Shown here in pieces: positions 34,766 to 42,969 of a DNA stretch of 64,000 nt. The position numbers and the translations under genes were made by a program. The first letter of the stretch is position 1, and every line of letters begins with the position of its first letter. The DNA comes from a bacterium (GTDB taxonomy: Bacteria > Bacillota > Clostridia > Lachnospirales > Lachnospiraceae). Under the pieces are notes generated by a model. That model made no database searches, was not told where the DNA came from, and worked only from the letters and a program-made list of their open reading frames with translations. The DNA is taken from the NCBI GenBank assembly GCA_023667365.1, contig JAMPAG010000004.1:1-64000 (forward strand), given 5' to 3'.

Positions 34766-35440
34766 AGGAGCACGGCGTATACGGTCTGGGAAAAAGTCGT
34801 AAATATTTCGGAAATGGGTCAGACTCGCACAAAACTATACTCAGTCATGCGATTTCATGGTACACAAACCAGTCCTCAACCACCCGCTTTTTTGCGAAAT
34901 GGCAGGCGGTTAAGAACTCCTTATGCGGAGAAGGCGAAAAGACTTCCCTGCGCTCAGATGAAGCCGCATTGTCCGATATTCCGGAGCAATGACATCAGCC
35001 GCTCAATCCATGGGGCAGCCTGATTGGCGCGTCGCATTATCCCCGATGATTGATGTCTTTCATAAAAGCGATCATGCGGGCGAGCTGTTCCTTGCTCATG
35101 CGGTTCATTTCGCCGATAGCGACCGTGATGTCCGCCGGGAACGGTTCTCCCATATTGAAGAACTCCTGCGGTGAGATGTGAAAGTAATCGCAAATGTCAA
35201 AGAACACGCTCATGCTCGGAAGCGTTTTTTCATTTTCGATTTTGTTGATATAGCTCTCGCTCAAACCAAGTGAGAGGCTCATGTCCCGCGCGGAGACGTC
35301 CTTGTCCATCCTGAGCCGCGTGAGGCGGTTGCAGAATTCTTTTCTGTAGGTATGAGTTTTCATATCCGTACCGTCCTTTTCTATAGTGTTTTGACAAATA
35401 GCAGAGTTCTATATTGTCGTTATTATTATAGAATATACAT
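34766..35440 (-). repeat. XRE repeat unit, copy 3, preceded by a UGM-gene scrap
   Basis: The third copy of the unit. Its left end (34766-34790) reads 'EEHGVYGLG' in one frame, a short piece of the 3' end of a UGM-like gene (18 bp identical to 31792-31809) fused directly to the repeat. This suggests that the unit was duplicated together with part of the neighbouring UGM gene, most of which was later lost. Confidence 0.7.
35037..35363 (-). CDS. XRE-family regulator, repeat copy 3 (108 aa)
   Basis: Near-identical to copies 1 and 2 (for example 'DYFHISPQEF' for 'DYFRISPQEF', and 'ADITVAIGEM' for 'ADITIAIGEM'). Start ATG 35363 after AAAAGGACGGTACGGAT. The minus-strand promoter region has TATAAT at the complement of 35426-35431 and the half-dyad AACGACAATATAGAAC shared with copy 1. 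Three regulators with the same recognition helix should bind the same sites and cross-regulate. Confidence 0.88.
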   Translation of the reverse strand: MKTHTYRKEFCNRLTRLRMDKDVSARDMSLSLGLSESYINKIENEKTLPSMSVFFDICDYFHISPQEFFNMGEPFPADITVAIGEMNRMSKEQLARMIAFMKDINHRG

Positions 35441-35558
35441 AGAATAAATATATATAAAACAAAGATATATCAAAAGGAAAATGTGCATAAATAGTATGCA
35501 ATGGCGAAAAATGGGTTCTTACAATGAAAATGTGATAGAATTTGATTGAGGAGTTTGC

Positions 35559-35684
35559 TTAGGATGCTGTTGGTGGAGGCGGTATTATTTTTGGTTGCAC
35601 GCAAAACGCCCCCAAAACTGTGTTCTTCTCACGCTCCGCCTCCAACTCCTGCCGGCGCTTCTCTCTTGACTCCGCCTCCATCAT
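35559..35684 (-). pseudogene. Remnant of an Rpn-type C-terminal coiled coil
   Basis: A 41-codon frame with 'MMEAESREKRRQELEAEREK' resembles the charged coiled-coil tails of Rpn-family proteins, then drifts into 'PPPPTAS*' with no family match. No ribosome site. Likely debris from a lost Rpn gene. Confidence 0.4.
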
Positions 35685-35908
35685 GCGTTGTCTTATTTGT
35701 CATATAGTAATGACCGTAAAACTGCTTCTGTACATGCGGCAGACCGAAGTTCAGGATGCCGATGTGGTGGGCAGGTGTGACGTCCATATAAGAAGCGAGG
35801 ATTCATCAAAAATGAGATTTTGGTATAGGCAATCCTTTTTTTGCTTTTCTGCGAATGCATTTGATCTGATTTTTTTATGTTGATTTTGACGATTGTATAA
35901 GGAAATCG

Positions 35909-35938
35909 TTAGACATCCGTTTTGCTCTGCGGTATAAT
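35909..35938 (+). promoter_or_regulatory. Sigma-A promoter for the 36130 membrane-protein gene
   Basis: TTAGAC (35909-35914), 18 bp, TATAAT (35933-35938). The implied leader is about 185 nt long. Confidence 0.55.
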
Positions 35939-36129
35939 GTCATCAGACATAATACCGTGCCGGAACGAAGCGGATTGCGTATGCATGGCAGCATGATTGT
36001 GAAGCCGATCCTGCTATCATATTTGCTAAATATCATGTACGCCAAATCCGGCTGCTGCATGTTGCCGCGCCACACGTTAAAAGGTCCGGTATTACTATGA
36101 GGGCAGGAATATAAGAAAGGAAAAAAGTA

Positions 36130-37491
36130 ATGTTCAAGGAAAGTAAAATGATGACGATTTCTTTTTTGATCATCTATATGCTGATCCCGTTTGCCGGAGA
36201 TATTATGAAGCCGTGGGTTTTGGCGCTGCTGGTCGCGGTATGCGGACTTGTGGCGGAGCTTGCGCTCGGCAGGGGAAAAAACATATTTGCGTCGATGCGG
36301 TTTCATCAGGAATTTCTGATGCTGGCGGCCGCGGTGTTGTCGTTTGGCATGGCGGCGCTGTGTGGAAGCGGTGTGATCGGATCGGGCGGGGATGGAAGCG
36401 TTTTTATCTATTTGGGGCTGTTTGCGCTACTCTTTTATGTGATGCGCGCGCAGGATACTGTCCGGATGGCGCAGTTTGATCTGATTTTCTGCGTGGGAAG
36501 CGCTGCGCTGCTGCTCTATCTTGTTTCCTATGCCATTGCGATTGATACGTTTCTGGTGCCGGCATGTGTGCTGTATGATAAAACGCTCACCAACGCGCTT
36601 GCAGTCGTGAACGGAATGATTGCTGCGTGGGGATTTTGCCGGGAAAAGGATCACATTCGCTGTGCGATGTATTGCGCGGGCGGCGTGGTTGCCTTTTTTG
36701 TTATTGCGCTTAATGACACGCCGGGCATGCTGCTTCTTCTTTTGGCGGGAATCTATGCGTTTCTGATGACGGTTCCGCCGGGAATGGTGTATGTGAGACG
36801 GGGATTGTCCGTGTTTACCGGCGCGGCATTTCTCGCGTGCAATCTGTCTCTGATCGTGAATTACACAAAGTTTTTCCGGGTGGGGGAGCTTTCCTATTCG
36901 CTTCAGGCGAGTGTGCTCGCCGAACTGGTCTTAAGCGTATTTCTGCTGTATGTGGTCAGTGTTTGGGACAAGCTGAAGGAAAACGGAAAACTGAATAAAA
37001 ACGGTTTGTCACTGTTGCAGGAAAAGCTGAGAAAGCTGGTTATTTTCGGCGGGAAGCCGGCAGCCCTGTTTTTGATCTTTTGCGGGATTCATCTGTGGGT
37101 CGGGCTGGATCAGTTTATGCTTCTTTTTTTCGGGGATAAATGGGCGGCAATGCAGGAGGGCATGATCGTTTCCGTATTGACGGAGTGGATCGTGCGGATC
37201 AGCGGTGCGCTTGCCGGACTGTGGAACGGAAATATCATCGCGCTCTGCTACCGCGCGGGCGGCGTTCCCGGGTTTCTGCTCGGCGCGGCGGTGGTCGCGT
37301 GGACGTTGTGGCAGGTGTGGACGGGAATCCGGGCACGCAAAAATATGAGACTGGCGGTCATTGTGTGCGGAGAGATTTTTGCGCTGCTGTTATTGATGCC
37401 GGTTTCTGTGGAGCTGCTGCCGTTTTTTGCGGTGTGGATTTATCTTTTGATCTGTGACCTGCAGCCAAAGCAGGGAAAGAAATGCCAATAG
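36130..37491 (+). CDS. Polytopic membrane protein of unknown function (453 aa)
   Basis: About twelve hydrophobic helices with short loops, no signal peptide, and one hydrophilic loop near residues 275-310 ('DKLKENGKLNKNGLSLLQEK'). The start ATG follows AAGAAAGGAAAAAAGTA. The pattern is compatible with an O-antigen polymerase/ligase or a transporter, but no motif decides. It stands alone between the scarred region and the metG T-box. It could be the missing Wzy of the polysaccharide cluster; that is speculation based on position. Confidence 0.6.
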   Translation: MFKESKMMTISFLIIYMLIPFAGDIMKPWVLALLVAVCGLVAELALGRGKNIFASMRFHQEFLMLAAAVLSFGMAALCGSGVIGSGGDGSVFIYLGLFALLFYVMRAQDTVRMAQFDLIFCVGSAALLLYLVSYAIAIDTFLVPACVLYDKTLTNALAVVNGMIAAWGFCREKDHIRCAMYCAGGVVAFFVIALNDTPGMLLLLLAGIYAFLMTVPPGMVYVRRGLSVFTGAAFLACNLSLIVNYTKFFRVGELSYSLQASVLAELVLSVFLLYVVSVWDKLKENGKLNKNGLSLLQEKLRKLVIFGGKPAALFLIFCGIHLWVGLDQFMLLFFGDKWAAMQEGMIVSVLTEWIVRISGALAGLWNGNIIALCYRAGGVPGFLLGAAVVAWTLWQVWTGIRARKNMRLAVIVCGEIFALLLLMPVSVELLPFFAVWIYLLICDLQPKQGKKCQ

Positions 37492-37532
37492 GTATTTACT
37501 TTTTTGCATGAATCGTATAAAATACGGGTATA

Positions 37533-37935
37533 TTAGGATGAGCGCGGCGCGGACGGCGCAGGCGCGAGTCAACAGGACAAAGCGATGACGAAGAGAGTAC
37601 ACGAAGGAGAGGCTCTCCAGAGAAGGTTTCGGATGGCGGAACGCGGGTGCGTGCGGGATGCAGGCGCAGGGCGGGCTGCCGGGGCTGAGAGAAACCGGGC
37701 AGTATTTCGTGGAACATGGCTTTACGAGCAGCGCACCGAACCGATGGCACGGCGCAGGGAATGACGGCGTGGTAATCGGCAAGGCTGCGACAGGTCCGCC
37801 TGTTACAGCGGCAGGGTATGATTTGAGTACCCGACGAGGCGTTTCCCGCGAGGGGGATGCGAATAGAAGTGGTAACACGGACTTTAGCAGGTTCGTCTTC
37901 TAATACCGACAAGGTTAGAAGGCGGGCTTTTTTTG
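37533..37935 (+). promoter_or_regulatory. T-box riboswitch, methionine-specific, controlling metG
   Basis: The leader contains Stem I signatures ('AGCGATGACGAAGAGAGTA' at about 37580), a specifier region GGAAC-ATG-GCTTTACGAGC with the Met codon at 37716-37718, the T-box core variant AGTGGTAACACGG (about 37869), and a terminator hairpin before a T7 run at 37926. Uncharged tRNA-Met would stabilise the antiterminator and allow metG transcription. The T-box core has GGTAACACGG in place of the usual GGTACCGCG. Confidence 0.88.
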
Positions 37936-37983
37936 GCTAATCGTTTTTTCGGGAACAAAGCCGGCAGAAGAAGGAGGAACAGC

Positions 37984-40092
37984 ATGAACAAGGGTAAGTA
38001 TTACATTACGACGGCGATCGCCTATACGTCGGGGAAACCGCATATCGGCAACAGTTACGAGATCGTGTTGGCAGACAGCATCGCCAGATTTAAGAGAAAA
38101 GACGGATATGATGTTTTTTTTCAGACAGGGACGGATGAACACGGGCAGAAGATTGAGCTGAAGGCGAAAGAGGCGGGCGTGACGCCGAAGGAATTTGTTG
38201 ACAGGGTGGCGGGTGAGATCCGCGAGATCTGCGACAGTCTTGACACTTCTTATGATAAGTTTATCCGGACGACGGACGCACCGCATGAGAAGCAGGTACA
38301 GAAGATTTTTAAGCGCCTGTACGATCAGGGGGACATTTATAAGGGCGCATACGAGGGGCTCTATTGTACGCCCTGCGAATCGTTTTGGACGGAATCGCAG
38401 CTTGTGGACGGCAAATGTCCCGACTGCGGGCGCGAGGTAAAGCCGGCAAAAGAGGAAGCTTATTTTTTCAAAATGAGCAAATATGCCGACCGGCTGATCG
38501 AACATATCGAAACGCATCCCGAATTCATCCAGCCGGTGTCGCGCAAAAATGAGATGATGAATAATTTCCTAAAGCCGGGGCTTCAGGATTTATGTGTTTC
38601 GCGGACCTCGTTTACATGGGGAATTCCCGTGGACTTTGATGACAAGCATGTCGTTTATGTATGGCTGGACGCGCTTTCCAACTATATTACCGGGATCGGA
38701 TATGATGCGGAAGGCGGAAGCACGGCGCAGTATCAGAAATTGTGGCCCGCGGACTTACATCTGATCGGAAAAGACATCATCCGTTTCCATACAATCTACT
38801 GGCCGATCTTCCTCATGGCGCTTGGGGAGCCGCTTCCGAAGCAGATCTTCGGACATCCGTGGCTGCTGCAGAGCGACGGGAAAATGAGCAAATCAAAAGG
38901 CAATGTGATCTATGCCGAGGATCTGATCCGATTTTTCGGCGTGGATGCGGTGCGCTATTTTGTGCTCCATGAAATGCCGTTTGAGAACGACGGCATGATT
39001 ACGTGGGAGCTGATGGTGGAACGCCTAAACTCCGATCTTGCGAACACACTCGGAAATCTGGTGAACCGTACGATCTCCATGAGCAATAAATATTTCGGCG
39101 GCATCGTGACGAACAGCGGCGTTCCGGCGGATGAGGGCGGACCGGATGCGGAGCTTCGCAGTACAGCGGTCGGCGCCTATGAGCGCGTGGCAAAGAAGAT
39201 GGAAGAGCTTCGCGTCGCCGATGCGATCACGGAAATTTTTGCGCTCTTTAAGCGGTGCAATAAATATATTGACGAGACGATGCCGTGGGCGCTTGCAAAA
39301 GACGAAGCCAAAAAAGCACGTCTTCAGACGGTGCTCTATCATCTGACGGAAGGCATTCTGATCGGCGCGTCGCTGTTAGAGCCGTTTATGCCGAAGACGG
39401 CGGAAAAGATTGCGGCGCAGTTCTGCACGGAGCTTCGCCCGTTTGATACGCTTGGCGAGTTCGGACTGTATCCGTCCGGGACGCGGGTGACGGGAACGCC
39501 GGAAATTTTGTTTGCCCGCCAGGATTTGGGCGAGGTGATGGAAAAAGTCGAAGCGATGTTCGCGGAACGCAGAGCGGCGGCAGGAACCCGGCAGAACGGC
39601 GCACAGAATGCGGAAGCGGGAGGCACAGGCGCCCGGCAGAACAGCGGGCAGAATGCGGATGCGGGATGCGCAGACCCCGGGCAGGACGCCGCGCAGGCGC
39701 CGGATACAAAGGGCGCTGCACAGACCGCAGGCGCGGGCGGACCGGGCATTGATATAGAAGCAAAGCCGGAGATCACCTACGAGGATTTTGCCAGGATGCA
39801 GTTTCAGGTGGGCGAGATCATTGCCTGTGAGGAAGTGCCAAAGAGCAAAAAACTGCTGTGCTCCAAGGTAAAGATCGGCTCTGAGGTAAAGCAGATCGTT
39901 TCCGGCATCAAGCAGCATTATACGGCGCAGGAAATGGTCGGAAAGAAAGTTATGGTATTGGTGAACTTAAAACCGGCAACGTTAGCGGGCGTTGTGTCGG
40001 AAGGCATGTTATTGTGCGCGGAGGATGCGGAGGGGAGGCTGGCGCTGGTATCGCCGGAGAAACCGATGCCCTCGGGAGCGGAAATCTGTTAG
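37984..40092 (+). CDS. metG: Methionyl-tRNA synthetase (702 aa)
   Basis: The start ATG at 37984 follows AAGGAGGAACAGC; an upstream in-frame TTG would read into the T-box terminator. Class I motifs: 'SGKPHIGNSYE' (HIGH), the zinc knuckle 'CTPCE...CPDCG' (about residues 127-147), and 'GKMSKSKGN' (KMSKS, about 299-305). The C-terminal 110 residues are an EMAPII/Trbp111-type tRNA-binding domain ('FARMQFQVGEIIACEEVPKS'). Between them lies a Gly/Ala/Gln-rich linker (about 530-590) with repeats of 'RQNxGQNAxAG', unusual for this enzyme. Controlled by the Met T-box upstream. Confidence 0.95.
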   Translation: MNKGKYYITTAIAYTSGKPHIGNSYEIVLADSIARFKRKDGYDVFFQTGTDEHGQKIELKAKEAGVTPKEFVDRVAGEIREICDSLDTSYDKFIRTTDAPHEKQVQKIFKRLYDQGDIYKGAYEGLYCTPCESFWTESQLVDGKCPDCGREVKPAKEEAYFFKMSKYADRLIEHIETHPEFIQPVSRKNEMMNNFLKPGLQDLCVSRTSFTWGIPVDFDDKHVVYVWLDALSNYITGIGYDAEGGSTAQYQKLWPADLHLIGKDIIRFHTIYWPIFLMALGEPLPKQIFGHPWLLQSDGKMSKSKGNVIYAEDLIRFFGVDAVRYFVLHEMPFENDGMITWELMVERLNSDLANTLGNLVNRTISMSNKYFGGIVTNSGVPADEGGPDAELRSTAVGAYERVAKKMEELRVADAITEIFALFKRCNKYIDETMPWALAKDEAKKARLQTVLYHLTEGILIGASLLEPFMPKTAEKIAAQFCTELRPFDTLGEFGLYPSGTRVTGTPEILFARQDLGEVMEKVEAMFAERRAAAGTRQNGAQNAEAGGTGARQNSGQNADAGCADPGQDAAQAPDTKGAAQTAGAGGPGIDIEAKPEITYEDFARMQFQVGEIIACEEVPKSKKLLCSKVKIGSEVKQIVSGIKQHYTAQEMVGKKVMVLVNLKPATLAGVVSEGMLLCAEDAEGRLALVSPEKPMPSGAEIC

Positions 40093-40104
40093 GAGGGGAA
40101 TGCG

Positions 40105-41067
40105 ATGTCAAAAAAAGAAGATATTTTTTATGATTCAAGGGACGGGAAGACAAGGATTCACGGCGTGATCTGGAAGCCGGACTGCATGACGGGCGATCAC
40201 CCGCGCAATCCGCGGTGCGTACTGCAGGTCGTACATGGCATGGAAGAATATGTCGAGCGTTACGACGAGTTTGCGCGGTTTATGAACGAATATGACATAT
40301 GTGTCATTGGGGAAGATCATCTGGGTCATGGGCAGTCCGTGAAAGATAAAAAGGATTTGGGTTATTTTTGCGCGGGCGATGCCGCAACGATCGTTGTGCG
40401 GGATGTACACCGATTAAAAAAGATCGTGCAGGAGCAGCTTCCCGACGTGCCGTTTCTGATCCTGGGACACAGCATGGGTTCGTTCATCGTGCGGAATTAT
40501 ATCTGCCGCTACGGAACCGGAATTTCCGGTGCGGTCATTATGGGAACCGGTTCCAAGCCGGGGGTTGTGCTCGGAATCGGAAAGTTTGTAACGCGGCTGA
40601 TCGCACTGTTTAAGGGGTGGCATTCCAAGAGCGCGTTTGTGCAGAACATCGGTTTTTCCGGATACGGAAAGCGGATCAAGAATCCGCAGAGCAGCTATGA
40701 CTGGATCTGTGCCAATGCGGAGACGGTAAAGCGTTATGAGGCGGATCCGTTATGCGGCTTCGGGTTTACGCTGAACGGATTCCATACTTTATTTACCTTC
40801 ATTTCACGGTGCCAGTCGCCGCACTATCTGAACCGCATTCCGAAGCGTCTGCCGCTGTTTTTTGTGGCGGGAGAGGAAGATCCGGTCGGCGATTATGGAA
40901 AGGGCGTGCAGAAAGCATATGCCTCCTATAAAGCGAAAGGCATGACGAATCTGGAAATAAAGCTTTATAAAAAGGATCGTCATGAGATTTTGAACGAGGC
41001 GGACAGAAAGACGGTTTCGGAGGATATTTACCGTTGGATCGACGGCGTGCTCGGCGCGAAATCATAA
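40105..41067 (+). CDS. Alpha/beta hydrolase, monoacylglycerol-lipase-like (320 aa)
   Basis: Serine-hydrolase fold with the nucleophile elbow 'LILGHSMGSFIVRNYI' (Ser about residue 126), an oxyanion 'VHGMEEYVERYDEFA', a lid region (about 160-240), and catalytic Asp and His in 'FFVAGEEDPVGDYGKGV' and 'KKDRHEILNE'. It resembles the YqjL/PldB lysophospholipase and monoglyceride lipase group. The 12-bp gap after metG (AGGAGGGGAATGCG) suggests co-transcription, with no functional link evident. It ends before a terminator hairpin. Confidence 0.85.
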   Translation: MSKKEDIFYDSRDGKTRIHGVIWKPDCMTGDHPRNPRCVLQVVHGMEEYVERYDEFARFMNEYDICVIGEDHLGHGQSVKDKKDLGYFCAGDAATIVVRDVHRLKKIVQEQLPDVPFLILGHSMGSFIVRNYICRYGTGISGAVIMGTGSKPGVVLGIGKFVTRLIALFKGWHSKSAFVQNIGFSGYGKRIKNPQSSYDWICANAETVKRYEADPLCGFGFTLNGFHTLFTFISRCQSPHYLNRIPKRLPLFFVAGEEDPVGDYGKGVQKAYASYKAKGMTNLEIKLYKKDRHEILNEADRKTVSEDIYRWIDGVLGAKS

Positions 41068-41080
41068 AAGCGTTATTTTG

Positions 41081-41113
41081 AAAGGGTTTCGCGCAAGCGG
41101 AACTCTTTTTTTA
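41081..41113 (+). terminator. Terminator hairpin of the repeat family seen at 5406-5435
   Basis: AAAGGGTTTCGC-gcaa-GCGGAACTCTT followed by T7. It is almost identical to the second hairpin of module 1 at 5.4 kb, 36 kb away. Confidence 0.75.
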
Positions 41114-41116
41114 CGC

Positions 41117-41238
41117 GATAAGCAGAGAAGCGAAGTGATTTATATGCGGCGATCGTGCTTGCACGGGGAGACGCATATAAATCACTTCGCGGCGAGCAAC
41201 GCGAGCGGGGAATGCGAAGCATTTCCCGTCTGCTTATC
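41117..41238. repeat. Three-way-junction ('clover') intergenic element A
   Basis: Outer stem GATAAGCAGA (41117-41126) / TCTGCTTATC (41229-41238), 10 bp perfect. Arm 1: 19-bp perfect stem (41130-41148 / 41172-41190) with an apical GTGC-tt-GCAC hairpin. Linker GGCGAGCAACGCGAG. Arm 2: CGGGGAATGC-gaa-GCATTTCCCG (41206-41228) with one G-U pair. Element B at 51709 has the same plan with different stem sequences. Confidence 0.8.
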
Positions 41239-41391
41239 ATACTGTCTTTTGTGGAAATGATTTCAAGATAACGTACCTAATGCATAAAATGGTAAGGAAG
41301 ATACATAATGGTTAGTAATTGATTTTGGATTTTGCGATGAAAATAGCGGTGTCTGCATAACCTGCATGGAACCGCTGTCAAAAAGGAGAGG

Positions 41392-42390
41392 ATGAATAGA
41401 ATGAAAATTGCATTTTTCAGTACAAAACCATATGACCGGCTTTGGTTTGAACCGATGGGGAAAGACTACGGATTTGATATTCATTTTATCGAAATGCCCT
41501 GCAACGAGGAGACCATCTTTCTGGCAAAGGGATATGACGCGATCTGTATTTTTGTCAATGATTACGTGAATGCAGAGATGATCGACAGGTTGTATGAGAT
41601 GAAAGTTAAAGCGATCCTCCTGCGAAGCGCAGGATTTAATCATGTGGATGTAAAAGCGGCGGAGGATAAGATCACGATCCTGCGCGTGCCGAGCTATTCA
41701 CCGGAAGCGGTGGCGGAATTTGCCATGGCGATGCTTCTGACCGTAAACCGGTATACGCATAAGGCGTATACGCGGACAAGGGATTTTAATATGAACATTA
41801 ACGGTTTTATGGGAAAGGATATGTTTCATAAGGTGGCGGGCGTCATCGGCACGGGAAAGATCGGGCAGGCGATGATCCGCATTTTTAACGGATTTTCCAT
41901 GCATGTGATCGCCTACGATCCTTACCCGAATCATATGCTGGACGTGGAATATGTTTCGCTGGAGGAACTTTTGCGCCAGTCAGATTTTATTTCCCTGCAT
42001 TGTCCGTTGACGCAGCAGACGCAGCATATGATCGGCCGTGAGGCGATCGGGCAGATGAAAGAGGGAGTTTACCTGGTGAATACCTCGCGCGGCGGGCTGA
42101 TCGATACGGAGGCGGTCATCGACGGATTGATCAGCAAAAAGATCGGCGGGCTCGGACTGGATGTGTATGAGGAAGAGGAGGGCGTATTCTATGAGGACCG
42201 CTCCAATGAGATCATGACGGATAAGAATCTCGCGAGACTGACAACGTTCCCGAATGTGCTGATCACTTCCCATATGGGATTCTTTACGAGAGAGGCAATG
42301 CAGGCGATCGCACAGGTTACGCTGGAAAATGCGTATGCCCTGGAGAACGGGCTTCCGCTTGTCAATCAAGTCGGAAAATGCATGGAGTAA
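41392..42390 (+). CDS. D-lactate dehydrogenase, 2-hydroxyacid dehydrogenase family (332 aa)
   Basis: ATG 41392 (or 41401; AGGAGAGG lies just upstream). NAD-binding glycine motif in 'VAGVIGTGKIGQAMIRIF'; catalytic Arg in 'LVNTSRGGLIDTEAVI'; Glu in 'GLDVYEEEEGVFYED'; His in 'ITSHMGFFTREAM'. Length and the 'YxxE' pattern match fermentative LdhA-type enzymes that reduce pyruvate to D-lactate. It is distinct from the VanH-type enzyme at 57897, although it belongs to the same superfamily. A product useful to the van pathway (D-lactate) is also made here. Confidence 0.9.
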   Translation: MNRMKIAFFSTKPYDRLWFEPMGKDYGFDIHFIEMPCNEETIFLAKGYDAICIFVNDYVNAEMIDRLYEMKVKAILLRSAGFNHVDVKAAEDKITILRVPSYSPEAVAEFAMAMLLTVNRYTHKAYTRTRDFNMNINGFMGKDMFHKVAGVIGTGKIGQAMIRIFNGFSMHVIAYDPYPNHMLDVEYVSLEELLRQSDFISLHCPLTQQTQHMIGREAIGQMKEGVYLVNTSRGGLIDTEAVIDGLISKKIGGLGLDVYEEEEGVFYEDRSNEIMTDKNLARLTTFPNVLITSHMGFFTREAMQAIAQVTLENAYALENGLPLVNQVGKCME

Positions 42391-42404
42391 CACAAAATCC
42401 TCTC

Positions 42405-42433
42405 TTGCACTTAGCGCCATGTTTGAGTATACT
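42405..42433 (+). promoter_or_regulatory. Sigma-A promoter of the GNAT gene
   Basis: TTGCAC (42405-42410), a 17-bp spacer, TATACT (42428-42433), about 30 bp before the GNAT start. Confidence 0.7.
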
Positions 42434-42463
42434 GTGATTATAGGATGGTAACGACAAAGGGAT

Positions 42464-42949
42464 ATGGTCAGCATGGGTACAACGGATAATTACGAATATC
42501 GCGCCGCGCACGCGGACGAGTGGCAGGACGCGATGGGGCTCGCATGGAGAGTGTTTTTGAAATTTGTAGCGCCCGGATACGGCGAGCGGGGCGTCAACAG
42601 CTTTCGCGATTTTGTGACGGACAACGAATTGTATCATATGTTCCTGACAGGCAGTTACCAGCTGTTCGGAGCGTTCGATGCCGGCAGGCTGATCGGTATG
42701 ATCACGCTGCGCGGCGGACACCATATTTCTCTTCTTTTTGTAGATGAGAAATATCAGCAGCGGGGTGTCGGCGCGGCGCTGGTCGATATTGTGGGGCAGT
42801 TCGCGGGCAGAAAGCCGGGCGAGGGCAGGCTGACGGTGAACGCTGCGCCGGATGCGGTCGGATTTTATCATCGGGTTGGTTTTTTGGACATGGATGCCGA
42901 GCAGCTTGCGGACGGGATCCGTTATGTACCAATGCAGTTCTTTTTATGA
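42464..42949 (+). CDS. GNAT-family N-acetyltransferase (161 aa)
   Basis: Standard GNAT length, with 'ISLLFVDEKYQQRGVGAALV' carrying the acetyl-CoA loop motif (Q/R-x-x-G-x-G/A) and a C-terminal 'APDAVGFYHRVGFLDMDAEQ'. The ribosome site is weak (AAAGGGAT). The substrate cannot be told. It sits 20 bp before the HD-GYP gene and may share its transcript. Confidence 0.88.
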   Translation: MVSMGTTDNYEYRAAHADEWQDAMGLAWRVFLKFVAPGYGERGVNSFRDFVTDNELYHMFLTGSYQLFGAFDAGRLIGMITLRGGHHISLLFVDEKYQQRGVGAALVDIVGQFAGRKPGEGRLTVNAAPDAVGFYHRVGFLDMDAEQLADGIRYVPMQFFL

Positions 42950-42969
42950 TCGGACAATAAGGGGGACGT

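Larger units (their letters stand above)
35441..36129. other. Long gap with Rpn-tail remnant and promoter
   Basis: No complete gene. It holds a decayed Rpn-like C-terminal tail on the minus strand (35559-35684) and, on the plus strand, a promoter at 35909-35938 for the following membrane protein. The rest shows nothing recognisable. Confidence 0.55.

Noticed and set aside
41392-42390. Second VanH-type enzyme
   Set aside because: Longer fermentative D-lactate dehydrogenase type without the VanH blocks; not linked to a ligase gene.
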